A model generated the notes under the pieces. It did not search any database and was not told the DNA's origin. It was given only the letters and a program-made list of their open reading frames with translations. Shown in pieces: positions 8,902-17,876 of a DNA stretch of 64,000 nucleotides. Position numbers and translations under genes: made by a program. Position 1 is the first letter of the stretch, and each line of letters begins with the position of its first letter. Origin of the DNA: Celerinatantimonas sp046054195 (GTDB taxonomy: Bacteria; Pseudomonadota; Gammaproteobacteria; Enterobacterales; Celerinatantimonadaceae); assembly GCF_046054195.1 (NCBI RefSeq), contig NZ_JBEQCS010000002.1, positions 431,003 through 495,002 of the forward strand. Direction: 5' to 3'.

Positions 8902-10443
8902 CTATTTAGCGAGTGTTTCAACCATATCTAACTGCGCGTGTTGCGGGTCTTTTTGCGCATGACTTTTTAGAGCGCCATCAGGGGAAAACCACATCAGCTC
9001 ATCAGATTTAGCTTTATATTTAGGCCAATTAGCTAACGACTGACCATTCGGATTCCCTGTTTTAGCAAAATTCACCCAATATTGATGAATCAAATCTGCC
9101 ATTTTCTGATCGCGTTGTGTCACATTGTGGCCGTATGTTGCGCTCAGCGTTTTAAACACATACGGGACTTCTGAGGCGTGTTTGGCCCCTTGCCATTGCC
9201 CTTTTCGAGCATCCGCGACATAACCAAAACGATATTCCCACACCGGCACATTTTGGCGAGCAAATTCGCGAGCCACAAATCGAGCTGGCTCAATCATTTT
9301 CTTTTGCCGGGCGATTAATGATGCAAGCGCTGCAGTACCTTTAACATCACGATAGGCTTTTGCAGCAGCAGGTTGATGTTGACCAAACATTGCCAGTAAT
9401 TCATCGCGATTTTGATAGTGATATCGGTCAAAGCCAAAATCATCGTCATTTGCACCAACAAGCAGTGGCACATGTGCAAAATCACCACTTTGATAAGCCT
9501 GTTCAGGGTTTTCGCTAATCACATGGCCATCCATCATTGGCCCTGAATAAGTTTGACGTTGCGCGCCCATATTCCACAAATTAAGACTGCCAGCAATCTC
9601 TTTACCTGGCAGTGCGCGAAGTTTTGCCAGCGCTTTGTCACCGGTTAAATCAATCCCGAGCTCTTTAGCAAATTGGACGCCGGTTTGCTGCGCCTTATCC
9701 CAAGGATAATCGCCGTTCATTTGGTAGCGCCCGCCACCGGATTCAATAATGGCTTTATTAAATAAATTACGGCTGTAGTGGCTGGTTAGAAGCGCATGAA
9801 TCGAATAGCCACCTGCAGACTCTCCGACCACAGTGACATTATTTGGATCGCCGCCAAAGGAGATAATATTATCTTGGATCCAGCGCAGCGCTTTAATCTG
9901 ATCCATTAGTCCATAGTTTCCGCGAAACAAGTTTTTCGACAACCCCGGATGGGCAAAAAAGCCCAACCGCCCGAGCCGATAATTAAAGCTCACAAAAATA
10001 ACACCACTTTTAGCAAATGCTTGGCCTTTATAAACTGGTGATGCGCTACCGCCATTGACAAAACCACCACCATGGATCCAAACCATCACTGGCAAACGGC
10101 CATTACCACGACTCGGTCGCCAAACATTCAGTGTCAGACAATTTTCGCTGTAATCATTCGGCAATGGTGCTGCACTTGCCTTAATCGGCGTTTGCAAACA
10201 ACTCGGACCAAACGCAGTGGCTTTTTTAATTCCTTGCCAAGATTTAGCAGACAATGGCCGCTGCCAACGCAGTTGACCAAGAGGAGGCTTGGCATAAGGT
10301 ATGCCCAAAAATGAATCGATGCCGTTATCTTGAAGGCCTTCAACTCGCCCAGAATGTAGCTGAACAATCGGAGCAGCTATCACCCGACATCCCAAGCTAA
10401 GAGTGACTAACGAAAAAGTAAGCAACCACTTACATGGTTTCAT
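8902..10443 (-). CDS. Secreted type-B carboxylesterase
   Basis: A 513-residue alpha/beta-hydrolase of the carboxylesterase type B (COesterase) family. It has a signal peptide (cleavage near residue 23), the oxyanion-hole motif HGGGFVNGG, the nucleophile motif GESAGG, an acidic residue in the GANDDDFGF region, and a late His in HASEVPY. NVTVVGESAGGYSIHALL is characteristic. It should hydrolyse carboxylic esters in the periplasm or outside the cell; the natural substrate is unknown. It is a single gene, convergent with uxuA and separated from the divergent periplasmic-binding-protein gene by about 280 bases. Confidence 0.88.
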   Translation of the reverse strand: MKPCKWLLTFSLVTLSLGCRVIAAPIVQLHSGRVEGLQDNGIDSFLGIPYAKPPLGQLRWQRPLSAKSWQGIKKATAFGPSCLQTPIKASAAPLPNDYSENCLTLNVWRPSRGNGRLPVMVWIHGGGFVNGGSASPVYKGQAFAKSGVIFVSFNYRLGRLGFFAHPGLSKNLFRGNYGLMDQIKALRWIQDNIISFGGDPNNVTVVGESAGGYSIHALLTSHYSRNLFNKAIIESGGGRYQMNGDYPWDKAQQTGVQFAKELGIDLTGDKALAKLRALPGKEIAGSLNLWNMGAQRQTYSGPMMDGHVISENPEQAYQSGDFAHVPLLVGANDDDFGFDRYHYQNRDELLAMFGQHQPAAAKAYRDVKGTAALASLIARQKKMIEPARFVAREFARQNVPVWEYRFGYVADARKGQWQGAKHASEVPYVFKTLSATYGHNVTQRDQKMADLIHQYWVNFAKTGNPNGQSLANWPKYKAKSDELMWFSPDGALKSHAQKDPQHAQLDMVETLAK

Positions 10444-10637
10444 AAAAACTCCTCTGATGACAGGATAGAGTCAAATCATCATGGTTAACTAAAAAATAAC
10501 ACGCTCTTTTACAACTCATTCTATTGCACCAAACCTAAAGTTTTAGTGAATCAAACGGTCACGCTCACAAAGCCAATTAAGCAATTGTGAATAAAACAAG
10601 CAGATTGAAAGATATCAACTATATTTCTAATTGATTA

Positions 10638-10649
10638 ATGATTAATCAT
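10638..10649. promoter_or_regulatory. Perfect 12-bp palindrome upstream of the binding-protein/MCP operon
   Basis: ATGATTAATCAT lies about 70 bases before the gene at 10721, and the half-site TGATTAA recurs on each side (10632 and about 10658). It is a candidate operator for an unidentified regulator; symmetry and position are the only evidence. Confidence 0.3.
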
Positions 10650-10720
10650 AAAAAGCAATGATTAAAACCGGTCGAGGCTGTGAAAAAACTAAAGCCCTAG
10701 TTTGAGTCTGGAGTATACCG

Positions 10721-11671
10721 ATGCAAGTACCCTATATAACAGCAATAAAAAAGCAACTAATCGCAAGTTTATGTCTGGCGCTATTATGGTCTGTTTCAAC
10801 AACCAGTTGGGCAAGATTCATTGCCGTAGCGGGCAACTATAATGATACCTTTCAGAACATAATCTTATCAAACTTGGAACATAAAGCCGACTCGCAAGGC
10901 GATGATACTTACATCGATTTTGCTGGGAACGACCCAGCTCGCCAGCTGGAGCAAATCAAGCTTTATATGAAACAAAAACCGGATGCACTGATTGTTATCC
11001 CGGCCACCAGCAACGAAGAACACAATAAAGCAATTCTACAACTGGCTGGCAATATTCCGGTTGTCTTTATTAACTCAGAACCATTTGCTGACCTGAATAA
11101 ATTGCCACAAAACTCCGTCTATGTTGGCTCAAATGAGCTTGAATCCGGCACCATGGAGATGGAAGAGCTCGCGCGTTTAGCCGGCTATAAAGGCAAAGTA
11201 GCACTGCTTATCGGAGCTACCTCCCATCCTGCGGCTCAAAAGAGAACTCAGGATGTCAAAGACGTGCTGGCAAAATATCCAAATATGAAACTTGTTGCCA
11301 GCCAAGTCGCTAACTGGTCACGCAATGAAGCATACAGCGTCACCAAAAAATGGCTTTCAGAAAAGCTCGATTTTAACATTCTCGTGGCGAATAACGACGA
11401 GATGATTATCGGTGCAATTTTAGCGTTTCAAGATGCCGGAATTGACCCCAAACCGTATCTATTAGGTGGCATTGACGCCACCCCTGATGCTTTGCAACAA
11501 ATGCAAGAAGGTAATTTAGACGTCACTGTTTTACAAGATGCTAAAGGCCAAGGAACAGCAGCGCTGGATGTTGCAGACCAATTATTAAAGGGGCAAAAAT
11601 TGCCGCCCGTACACTGGGTTGCATTTAAATTAATCACCCCCGAAAACTATCAACAGTTGATGAGTAAATAA
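10721..11671 (+). CDS. Periplasmic sugar-binding protein (Peripla_BP_4 type)
   Basis: A 316-residue protein with a signal peptide (to about residue 32, TTSWA-RFIAV) and a ribose/galactose-binding-protein type fold. Features are the clamped N-lobe start FIAVAGNYNDTFQNIIL, DALIVIPAT, the hinge PVVFINSEP, ILVANNDEMIIGAI and LLGGIDATPDALQQM. No ABC permease or ATPase lies nearby. The next gene, 30 bases on, is a chemoreceptor, so its probable role is to present a small molecule (a sugar or sugar-like compound) to that receptor rather than to a transporter. The ligand cannot be told from sequence. Confidence 0.82.
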   Translation: MQVPYITAIKKQLIASLCLALLWSVSTTSWARFIAVAGNYNDTFQNIILSNLEHKADSQGDDTYIDFAGNDPARQLEQIKLYMKQKPDALIVIPATSNEEHNKAILQLAGNIPVVFINSEPFADLNKLPQNSVYVGSNELESGTMEMEELARLAGYKGKVALLIGATSHPAAQKRTQDVKDVLAKYPNMKLVASQVANWSRNEAYSVTKKWLSEKLDFNILVANNDEMIIGAILAFQDAGIDPKPYLLGGIDATPDALQQMQEGNLDVTVLQDAKGQGTAALDVADQLLKGQKLPPVHWVAFKLITPENYQQLMSK

Positions 11672-11701
11672 TATCAGGATAAAAGGAACAGGAGCCAGAC
11701 T

Positions 11702-13690
11702 ATGTCATTTACCTTAGTACAGCGCATTATCGGCGGCTTTATTTTATTACTGATAGCATTACTCGTATCAGTGGTAGTCAACTATAGCTCAGTCAACCAA
11801 ATCGCTGGAAATTTCAGCGAAATTTCAAATAAAACGATTCCGCTGTCAAATATCGCCAATGACACGAAAATCACCTTATTGCAGCAAAACCAAAATTTGC
11901 TGATGGTATTTAATGCTGAAAAACCAGACGCAATCGATGTCTTTCAAAAAGACTTTGAACAATCAGATCAAAAAGTCAGCGACTTACTTAGCAAAATTCC
12001 GCAACCTATCATTGATGCCAATAAAGAGTTATCAGAAAAAGTCTCGGCAATTAAAACAACCCGAAAAGACTATGCGGATATCGGCAAACAATTAATGGCA
12101 ATTCATAAACAAGGGCTGACTAATCAAGAAACCATTAATATCCAGTTAAACCGTATGAGCCGCTTAGAACGGCGCTTAAACTATTATTTGGCTAAATATA
12201 CTGAAGCTCGTTACTCCGACACTAATTTTCAAATCATAATCAAAGGGTTAGATAGAGAAACCAAAGGCGTTATCAATGCATTTAATAACTACTTGGTTGA
12301 TAAAAACTTTACCACCTTACAAAAAGCGCTTTCAGGGATGGATGCGATTATTCCAAAACGCTTAGCTTCAATTCAAGAGTTTGACGTTAACCGTGGCAAA
12401 GTGTTCAGCATTATGCTCAATCCACTGATTGAGCAACTCACTGCTAAAGATGGCCTCTATCAGCTATATATGGCAAACGACAAATTGGATCAACAAGAAG
12501 ACCAACTGTTACAAAAATCCAATACTTTGGTTACGGCACTACTTGCTGATGCCAATGCCTTTGTTGAGCAAGCCAACCAGATGGTATTAAGTGCCCAAAA
12601 CAACACGAATGCCCGAATTAGTTTAATTAAACAATCAATTATCATCATCAGTGCCATATCCTTGGCGATCGCAATTATTGTCCCGCTTTGGATCTCAGGT
12701 ACGATTCGCAGCTCCATTAAGAAATTCCGCCAAGCACTTTTAACCATGACCGAAGGTGATTTGCGTGTGCAATTTGACCAATCAGGACGTGATGAATTTG
12801 CCGAATTGGGCGGCTATCTGAATCAGTTAACGCAGAACCTGCGGAAAACCTTTATCGAATTAAGTCGCGGCTCAGATAAGCTCAGCGAAGTATCCAATCG
12901 CAACGCCAGTATCAGTGATGAGACCACGCAAGCGGTTGACCATCAGCGTTACCTACTCTCTTCTACTGCATCAGCGATGACTGAGATGGAAAGCTCTGTT
13001 GCAGAAGTTGCTCAGCGAGCTCAAGACACCATGATGGCAGCTGAACAAGCTGGCAACCAGATGGAAGATGTGAGTAAACGAATCAAACAAGCGATTAGTA
13101 ATATTCGAGCACAAGCTGCAGATATTGAGAACGCATCGAAAACAACTCTTGAGCTTAATGATTACGGCAAAAAAATCGATTCAATTATTGAAACGATTCA
13201 AAACATCGCCGAACAAACGAACTTGCTGGCATTGAACGCTGCCATTGAAGCGGCGCGTGCTGGTGAACAAGGCCGTGGTTTTGCGGTAGTTGCCGATGAA
13301 GTCCGCTCACTTGCAAGCCGAACCAAAAATTCAACTGAAGAAATTCAGAATATGATTGAGCTGATGCAAAAACTCATTCAAGCCGTGGTAGATGTCATTG
13401 AAGTCAACGTTAGTAAAAATGCATCGAATATTGAGGTGGCAGAATCAGCGGACCAAGGCTTGAATTCAATGAATGATTCAATTCGCCAGATTGTTGAGAT
13501 GAATATTCAGATTGCCACCGCAACTGAAGAGCAAAGCACTACCGCCAAAGATATTAGTGCCAGTGTGGTTAACATTAGTGATGCGGCTGAGCAAACAGCC
13601 AAAGGAGCTGAAGATAATGCCCAAACGAGCCAATCACTAAGCCAGCAGGCGGACCAACAACGAAAACTTGTCAACCGCTTCCAACTTTAA
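11702..13690 (+). CDS. Methyl-accepting chemotaxis protein
   Basis: A 662-residue chemoreceptor with TM helix 1 (about residues 9-29), a long helical periplasmic sensor of about 275 residues (4HB/HBM-like), and TM2 (about 308-330). A HAMP domain (GTIRSSIKKFRQALLTMTEGD) and the cytoplasmic signalling coiled coil follow. The conserved hairpin tip NIAEQTNLLALNAAIEAARA is near residue 500. There is no C-terminal CheR-tethering pentapeptide (it ends in RFQL). It is co-transcribed with the binding protein upstream, suggesting indirect sensing through that protein, as Tar and Trg do for maltose and ribose. Confidence 0.95.
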   Translation: MSFTLVQRIIGGFILLLIALLVSVVVNYSSVNQIAGNFSEISNKTIPLSNIANDTKITLLQQNQNLLMVFNAEKPDAIDVFQKDFEQSDQKVSDLLSKIPQPIIDANKELSEKVSAIKTTRKDYADIGKQLMAIHKQGLTNQETINIQLNRMSRLERRLNYYLAKYTEARYSDTNFQIIIKGLDRETKGVINAFNNYLVDKNFTTLQKALSGMDAIIPKRLASIQEFDVNRGKVFSIMLNPLIEQLTAKDGLYQLYMANDKLDQQEDQLLQKSNTLVTALLADANAFVEQANQMVLSAQNNTNARISLIKQSIIIISAISLAIAIIVPLWISGTIRSSIKKFRQALLTMTEGDLRVQFDQSGRDEFAELGGYLNQLTQNLRKTFIELSRGSDKLSEVSNRNASISDETTQAVDHQRYLLSSTASAMTEMESSVAEVAQRAQDTMMAAEQAGNQMEDVSKRIKQAISNIRAQAADIENASKTTLELNDYGKKIDSIIETIQNIAEQTNLLALNAAIEAARAGEQGRGFAVVADEVRSLASRTKNSTEEIQNMIELMQKLIQAVVDVIEVNVSKNASNIEVAESADQGLNSMNDSIRQIVEMNIQIATATEEQSTTAKDISASVVNISDAAEQTAKGAEDNAQTSQSLSQQADQQRKLVNRFQL

Positions 13691-13702
13691 GCAAAACTAT
13701 CG

Positions 13703-13727
13703 GCCTCGGTGTGCAAAGCACCGGGGC
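13703..13727 (+). terminator. Probable terminator after the chemoreceptor gene
   Basis: A 9-bp stem GCCTCGGTG / CACCGGGGC (one G.T pair) with a 7-base loop lies 13 bases after the MCP stop. It is followed only by ATTTAGG, so the T tract is poor. Confidence 0.45.
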
Positions 13728-13742
13728 ATTTAGGCTCGCTCG

Positions 13743-14309
13743 TTAATAATTAGGGTTAAATCGCCACAGCGAAAAATCAGGCATAATCTCGACATGACGC
13801 GGCTCAGCTTGAGCACTGTTCGGCCAGTCAGACTCCAATATTCCCTCTTGCACATATTGATGAAAGCTCGAATACTGCCAGCTTTTAACATCATTCACTA
13901 ACCCTAAGCGCACGGGGGCATAATGAAGTTGATCAATACAGTGCTGCCACTGGAGCGAATCATTCATTAACGAACATTCAAACCCATCTTGCCAAACACT
14001 TTGTAACTGCTTGGGGTTAAAACTTCGAATCGCGCAAATATTGCTGAGATGATTACTAAATTGACGCTTAAGCATCCGCACAAAAGAGCTATGACGATCA
14101 TCATCGAAAGGAAATAGAATCATCATCTGTAACTGATTCGGCAAAACGACCATCGCTTGCATGATCCCAGGATGGCGACATAACGAATCAGTAACCGATT
14201 TTTCGAGTAGTTTAATATTGTCCAAAAAATAACTGCGAGAACAATCGACTTGCCTTAAAGATAACCAATAGCAACCATTAGGCTGATAAGCGCGCCGATA
14301 AGAAACCAT
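13743..14309 (-). CDS. RAYT-family (Y1/HUH transposase-like) protein lacking catalytic residues
   Basis: A 188-residue intact frame resembling REP-associated tyrosine transposases along its length. It has YRRAYQPNGCYWLSL at the start, VVLPNQLQMM (residues 54-63) where the family has the metal-binding LPDHLH, and DQLHYAPVRLGLV (126-138) where it has YIHYNPVKHGLV. The family C-terminal signature SWQYSSFHQYV follows at 143-153. Both HUH histidines are Gln (59 and 61), and the catalytic tyrosine position is Gln (127). The open frame with conserved structural motifs but no catalytic triad suggests a domesticated DNA-binding protein or a recently inactivated one. The window has many REP-like hairpins beginning GTAG, the usual RAYT target. 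Confidence 0.8.
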   Translation of the reverse strand: MVSYRRAYQPNGCYWLSLRQVDCSRSYFLDNIKLLEKSVTDSLCRHPGIMQAMVVLPNQLQMMILFPFDDDRHSSFVRMLKRQFSNHLSNICAIRSFNPKQLQSVWQDGFECSLMNDSLQWQHCIDQLHYAPVRLGLVNDVKSWQYSSFHQYVQEGILESDWPNSAQAEPRHVEIMPDFSLWRFNPNY

Positions 14310-14564
14310 AACAACTGTCCTTGTTCTTTTACAACAGACCTCAAAAGAATATCGAGTAAATACGAATTCTAACGAATGGATTAAAAATCTCTGTAGATAC
14401 GGCTAGTTATATTAACAAGTTTATCACTAACGTAAAATAGCCCGAAATAACTAACCCTTTAAGCTTAATGCGCAATTGATAATACCCTTTTCAAGCAACA
14501 AACGCGACTCTACTTATGGACAAAAACCACACGACCCCAAGTATAACAATATAGCTCAGGTTGC

Positions 14565-14832
14565 AGGGGCTGTTGAGCTTTTGTGATTATTTTTGCAGCC
14601 ATCTGCGGCGGGATTTAGGCAAGGCAAACGTTTTGCAGTGTAGTTATTCTCCATAAAGAGAACGTTTAACGCTGAATAAATCAGCCTCAGATGCTGCCCT
14701 TCGGGTTCATTTAAACGCATCCTGAACTTTGTTGCACCCTACTTGCTTAACTCATTAAGCGACGCAGGTCGCGCCTCGTTCAATATGCGTTTAATTTGAA
14801 CAAAACTCAACCACCAAAGATCAACAGCCCCT
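14565..14832 (-). mobile_element. MITE-like element, copy A
   Basis: A 268-base non-coding element bounded by imperfect terminal inverted repeats (AGGGGCTGTTGAGCTTT at the left; AGGGGCTGTTGATCTTT when the right end is read in reverse). Its reverse complement aligns over its full length with 60358-60622. The shared core includes GTTCAGGATGCGTTTAAATG and GAACCCGAAGGGCAG. It contains internal inverted repeats and no transposase frame. No clear target duplication is seen. It lies between the RAYT gene and the arsC-like gene. Confidence 0.72.
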
Positions 14833-14948
14833 GAATTAAAAGCCCTCATTCATTAAAATTTATCCAGTTAACTAAACGAGTTCATCCCAAGACTACCCGT
14901 TCATAATTGTCGCTGGTATGCTTAGGGCAACTTAAAGGAGCTTTTTTT

Positions 14949-15311
14949 ATGAATCAATCAGATGTCATCATGTATGGTATCCCTAACTGCGATACAATCA
15001 AAAAGGCCCGCCGTTGGCTTGATGAGCACCACATAACTTATCAATTTCATGATTATCGTAAAGATGGTTTGAGCCGCGAGATGCTTGAGCAATTCGAACA
15101 GCAATTAGGCTGGCAAGCACTGGTGAATAAACGCGGAACAACCTATCGAAAACTCAGTGATGAGCAAAAAAATACCCTTGATAAAGAATCAGCCATCACA
15201 TTGTTACTTGAACAACCAGCTATGATTAAACGGCCATTACTGATAAGTAACGACCAATATTTATTAGGCTTTAAAGACACCAGTTACACAGAATTTTTTT
15301 CAAAGAATTAA
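14949..15311 (+). CDS. ArsC/Spx-family protein (YffB-like)
   Basis: A 120-residue thioredoxin-fold protein of the ArsC family with IMYGIPNCDTIKKARRWLDE at residues 7-26 (Cys14) and GLSREMLEQF and NKRGTTYRKL as in E. coli YffB. The frame is open from 14907, but the ATG at 14949 follows an AAAGGAG ribosome site and matches family length. In enterics yffB also precedes dapE, as here (10 bases apart). True arsenate reductase activity is doubtful for this subgroup; glutathione-dependent reductase roles are proposed for homologues. Confidence 0.85.
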   Translation: MNQSDVIMYGIPNCDTIKKARRWLDEHHITYQFHDYRKDGLSREMLEQFEQQLGWQALVNKRGTTYRKLSDEQKNTLDKESAITLLLEQPAMIKRPLLISNDQYLLGFKDTSYTEFFSKN

Positions 15312-15321
15312 GGATAATTGC

Positions 15322-16455
15322 ATGACTGAACCCAACGTGGTCGAACTGGCATTTGATCTCATTAGTCGCCAATCGGTTACCCCTGAAGATTGCGGCTGCC
15401 AAACGATGATGGCAGAGCGACTTCAAGCGCATGATTTTCATATTGAACCGATGATCTTTGCCGACACCACCAACTTATGGGCTCGTCGCGGTAGCGAAGG
15501 ACCGTTATTTTGTTTTGCTGGGCACACCGATGTCGTCCCTAGCGGCCCCGTAGATGCTTGGCACACGCCACCATTTGAACCAACCATCATTGATGGTTAT
15601 CTACATGGTCGGGGAGCTGCCGATATGAAAGGCTCACTGGCAGCAATGCTTAGCGCAACGCAGCGGTTTGTCAGTGATTATCCAAATCATCGTGGCTCAA
15701 TCGCTTTTTTAATCACCTCTGATGAAGAAGGCCCGTTTATCAATGGCACCACCAAAGTGGTTGATACTTTGATGGCTCGTAACGAGCTCATCGACTACTG
15801 TTTAGTGGGTGAGCCCTCTTCCACCCAAAAGGTTGGAGATGTCGTTAAAAATGGTCGGCGCGGCTCACTTACCGGAGATCTTCGCGTTCAAGGAATTCAA
15901 GGACACGTTGCCTATCCGCACTTAGGCGAAAACCCAGTGCATAAAGCCGCCCCAGCGCTGGCTGAGCTCACCCAAATAGAATGGGATAAAGGCAATGAGT
16001 TTTTCCCGCCAACGAGCTTTCAGATTGCCAATATTCAAGCCGGCACCGGAGCATCAAATGTCATCCCTGGCGAGCTTTATGTGCAATTTAACTTTCGTTA
16101 TTCAACTGAAGTGACCGCCGAAGAGCTGGTTAAACGAGTCCATCATCTGCTCGATGCTCACGGCTTAAATTATCAATTAGATTGGACCTATAACGGCCAA
16201 CCTTTTTTAACCGATAGTGGCTCACTGGTTAGCGCGGTAAGTAAAGCAATTTCAACAGTAGCAGGCATTGAACCGGCGCTATTAACTACTGGCGGAACAT
16301 CAGATGGTCGCTTTATTGCCAAAATGGGTGGCGAAGTCATTGAGCTTGGGCCAGTTAACGCAACCATTCATAAGGTGAATGAATGCGTTAAAGTACATGA
16401 CCTACAACAGCTTGAACAAATGTACTATCACACACTCAAAGAACTGCTGGCATGA
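15322..16455 (+). CDS. dapE: Succinyl-diaminopimelate desuccinylase DapE
   Basis: A 377-residue M20-family zinc peptidase. Visible motifs are FAGHTDVVPSG (Zn-binding His and catalytic Asp), GRGAADMKG (bridging Asp), TSDEEGP (catalytic and metal Glu) and the C-terminal GGTSDGRFIA and GPVNATIHKVNE with the last metal His. It removes succinate from N-succinyl-LL-2,6-diaminopimelate in lysine and peptidoglycan-precursor synthesis. Its stop overlaps the next gene by four bases (ATGA). Confidence 0.97.
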   Translation: MTEPNVVELAFDLISRQSVTPEDCGCQTMMAERLQAHDFHIEPMIFADTTNLWARRGSEGPLFCFAGHTDVVPSGPVDAWHTPPFEPTIIDGYLHGRGAADMKGSLAAMLSATQRFVSDYPNHRGSIAFLITSDEEGPFINGTTKVVDTLMARNELIDYCLVGEPSSTQKVGDVVKNGRRGSLTGDLRVQGIQGHVAYPHLGENPVHKAAPALAELTQIEWDKGNEFFPPTSFQIANIQAGTGASNVIPGELYVQFNFRYSTEVTAEELVKRVHHLLDAHGLNYQLDWTYNGQPFLTDSGSLVSAVSKAISTVAGIEPALLTTGGTSDGRFIAKMGGEVIELGPVNATIHKVNECVKVHDLQQLEQMYYHTLKELLA

Positions 16456-17126
16456 ACCAGTACCCGCTGCTGTACGGACAAGGTTATTTTGAACTCGAGC
16501 AAATCAGTCCCGGGCAGCGGCTCCATCCAGAAGCTGCTCAGGCATTTTTAACTATGTGTGCAACAGCCAAGCGAGATGGCATCTCGCTGACGGCATACAG
16601 TAGCTTTCGCAGCTTCCACACTCAATGCGTGATATGGAACGACAAATGGCAAGGCAAGCGAGCGATATTAGATTCAGCCAGTCAGCCGCTAGATATTACC
16701 AAGCTTAGTGATGAGCAAAAACTTTGGGCTATTTTGCGCTGGAGTGCGTTGCCTGGTACAAGCCGCCACCATTGGGGAAGTGATCTGGACTTTTTCTGTC
16801 CCGATTTGATTCAACAAGCTGAAAACTTTGCACTCGTTCCTGCTACTTATTTGCCGGGCGGCAGTCACTTTAGCGCTTATCAGTGGGTCGAAGAGCATGC
16901 TCTCGAGTTTGGCTTTTTCTTTCCCTATCGTGATGACTTAGGTGCAACGGCCCCTGAACCTTGGCATATTAGTTACCGGCCATTATCAGAACAGTTGCAA
17001 AATAAACATCAGCTCCATGAACTTACCCAAGTGATTCAAGATGCCCAAATAGCAGGCAAAACCACTATACTGAGTCATTTAGCTGATATTTATCAGCATT
17101 ACTTCAAGCAGATAAATTATCTATGA
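16452..17126 (+). CDS. M15-family D-alanyl-D-alanine carboxypeptidase
   Basis: A 224-residue protein with the VanY/M15 zinc-peptidase signature. SSFRSFHTQ precedes SRHHWGSDLDFF, which matches the SxHxxGxAxD metal motif, and PEPWHISYRP supplies the catalytic Glu and third His. I see no clear signal peptide, so its location is uncertain. It probably trims peptidoglycan or muropeptide D-Ala. It overlaps dapE by four bases and the next gene by four, forming a coupled set. A similar peptidase follows dapE in Vibrio genomes, as I recall. Confidence 0.85.
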   Translation: MNQYPLLYGQGYFELEQISPGQRLHPEAAQAFLTMCATAKRDGISLTAYSSFRSFHTQCVIWNDKWQGKRAILDSASQPLDITKLSDEQKLWAILRWSALPGTSRHHWGSDLDFFCPDLIQQAENFALVPATYLPGGSHFSAYQWVEEHALEFGFFFPYRDDLGATAPEPWHISYRPLSEQLQNKHQLHELTQVIQDAQIAGKTTILSHLADIYQHYFKQINYL

Positions 17127-17836
17127 GTACTTTATACCAATCTCTTGCCATCATTCTTGCGCCAACGGCTGCTTACAGTTTTTTATTACTCATGCTGGTG
17201 CACTACAAAGGGCAAATTTGCGCCGGACAACGCAGCCGCTTAAGTCAGCAATTTGCAACGTTATGGAGTTTATCGTCACTTGGATTAGTGAGTACACTCG
17301 TTGCCGAGCGTCATGCTTGGGTAATTATTACACTGCTTGGGTTAAGCGTCGTCATCGGCTGGATTTTAAGTATCCGCCAGCTGCGCTTAGCTGGCAAACG
17401 CACACTTGACTCCCGCATCTGGTGGCTAAGTGGCGCGCCTTTAATCCTTGCTTCACTGATTATCAGCATCACCCACCCTTATAGTATTTTGGCAATGCTA
17501 TTAGCCGCTCTGGCCGTAACTCACTGGGTTATGGTAAAAGCCAAACATCGCTTGAGTGCTTTTGACAGAATTCTGCCAATCTGTGCCATCGCTGTATTAG
17601 CTTTGACAGTTTGTCTATGCGCGCTGCAAATTTACCAATATGGTGAGCAACCCCTGCTTGGCGAACTCACTCGTAAATTTATTCATTTGGTTGGTTTTTC
17701 CTTAGCTGGTATGCTGATCTGGTTATTACCGCTGTTAAAAGATATGGAACCGACAGCAGGGCAACTGGGCGCTACAAGCTTGAGCTTGATCATTGCCGGG
17801 ATAGCCGTAACCGAATTACAGTTTCTATTACAATGA
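17123..17836 (+). CDS. Polytopic membrane protein of unknown function
   Basis: A 237-residue hydrophobic protein with about seven membrane helices, joined to the M15 peptidase by an ATGA overlap. The N-terminal helix is followed by a basic cytoplasmic loop (GQICAGQRSRLSQQ), and Arg/Lys-rich loops recur near residues 85-97 and 136-145. I do not recognise the family and see no catalytic motif. Translational coupling between a cell-wall peptidase and ypfN suggests an envelope role, but this is inference. Confidence 0.75.
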   Translation: MSTLYQSLAIILAPTAAYSFLLLMLVHYKGQICAGQRSRLSQQFATLWSLSSLGLVSTLVAERHAWVIITLLGLSVVIGWILSIRQLRLAGKRTLDSRIWWLSGAPLILASLIISITHPYSILAMLLAALAVTHWVMVKAKHRLSAFDRILPICAIAVLALTVCLCALQIYQYGEQPLLGELTRKFIHLVGFSLAGMLIWLLPLLKDMEPTAGQLGATSLSLIIAGIAVTELQFLLQ

Positions 17837-17876
17837 CGTACAATGGTTCGTCGCCTCATCAGTTCGGGAGTAAGGC

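Noticed and set aside
13743..14309. Reading the RAYT gene as an active IS200/IS605 or REP transposase
   Set aside because: The HUH histidines and the catalytic tyrosine are all replaced, and no element ends flank the gene.
14907..14948. N-terminal extension of the ArsC-like protein
   Set aside because: The extension includes the AAAGGAG ribosome site of the ATG at 14949 and does not match family N-termini.
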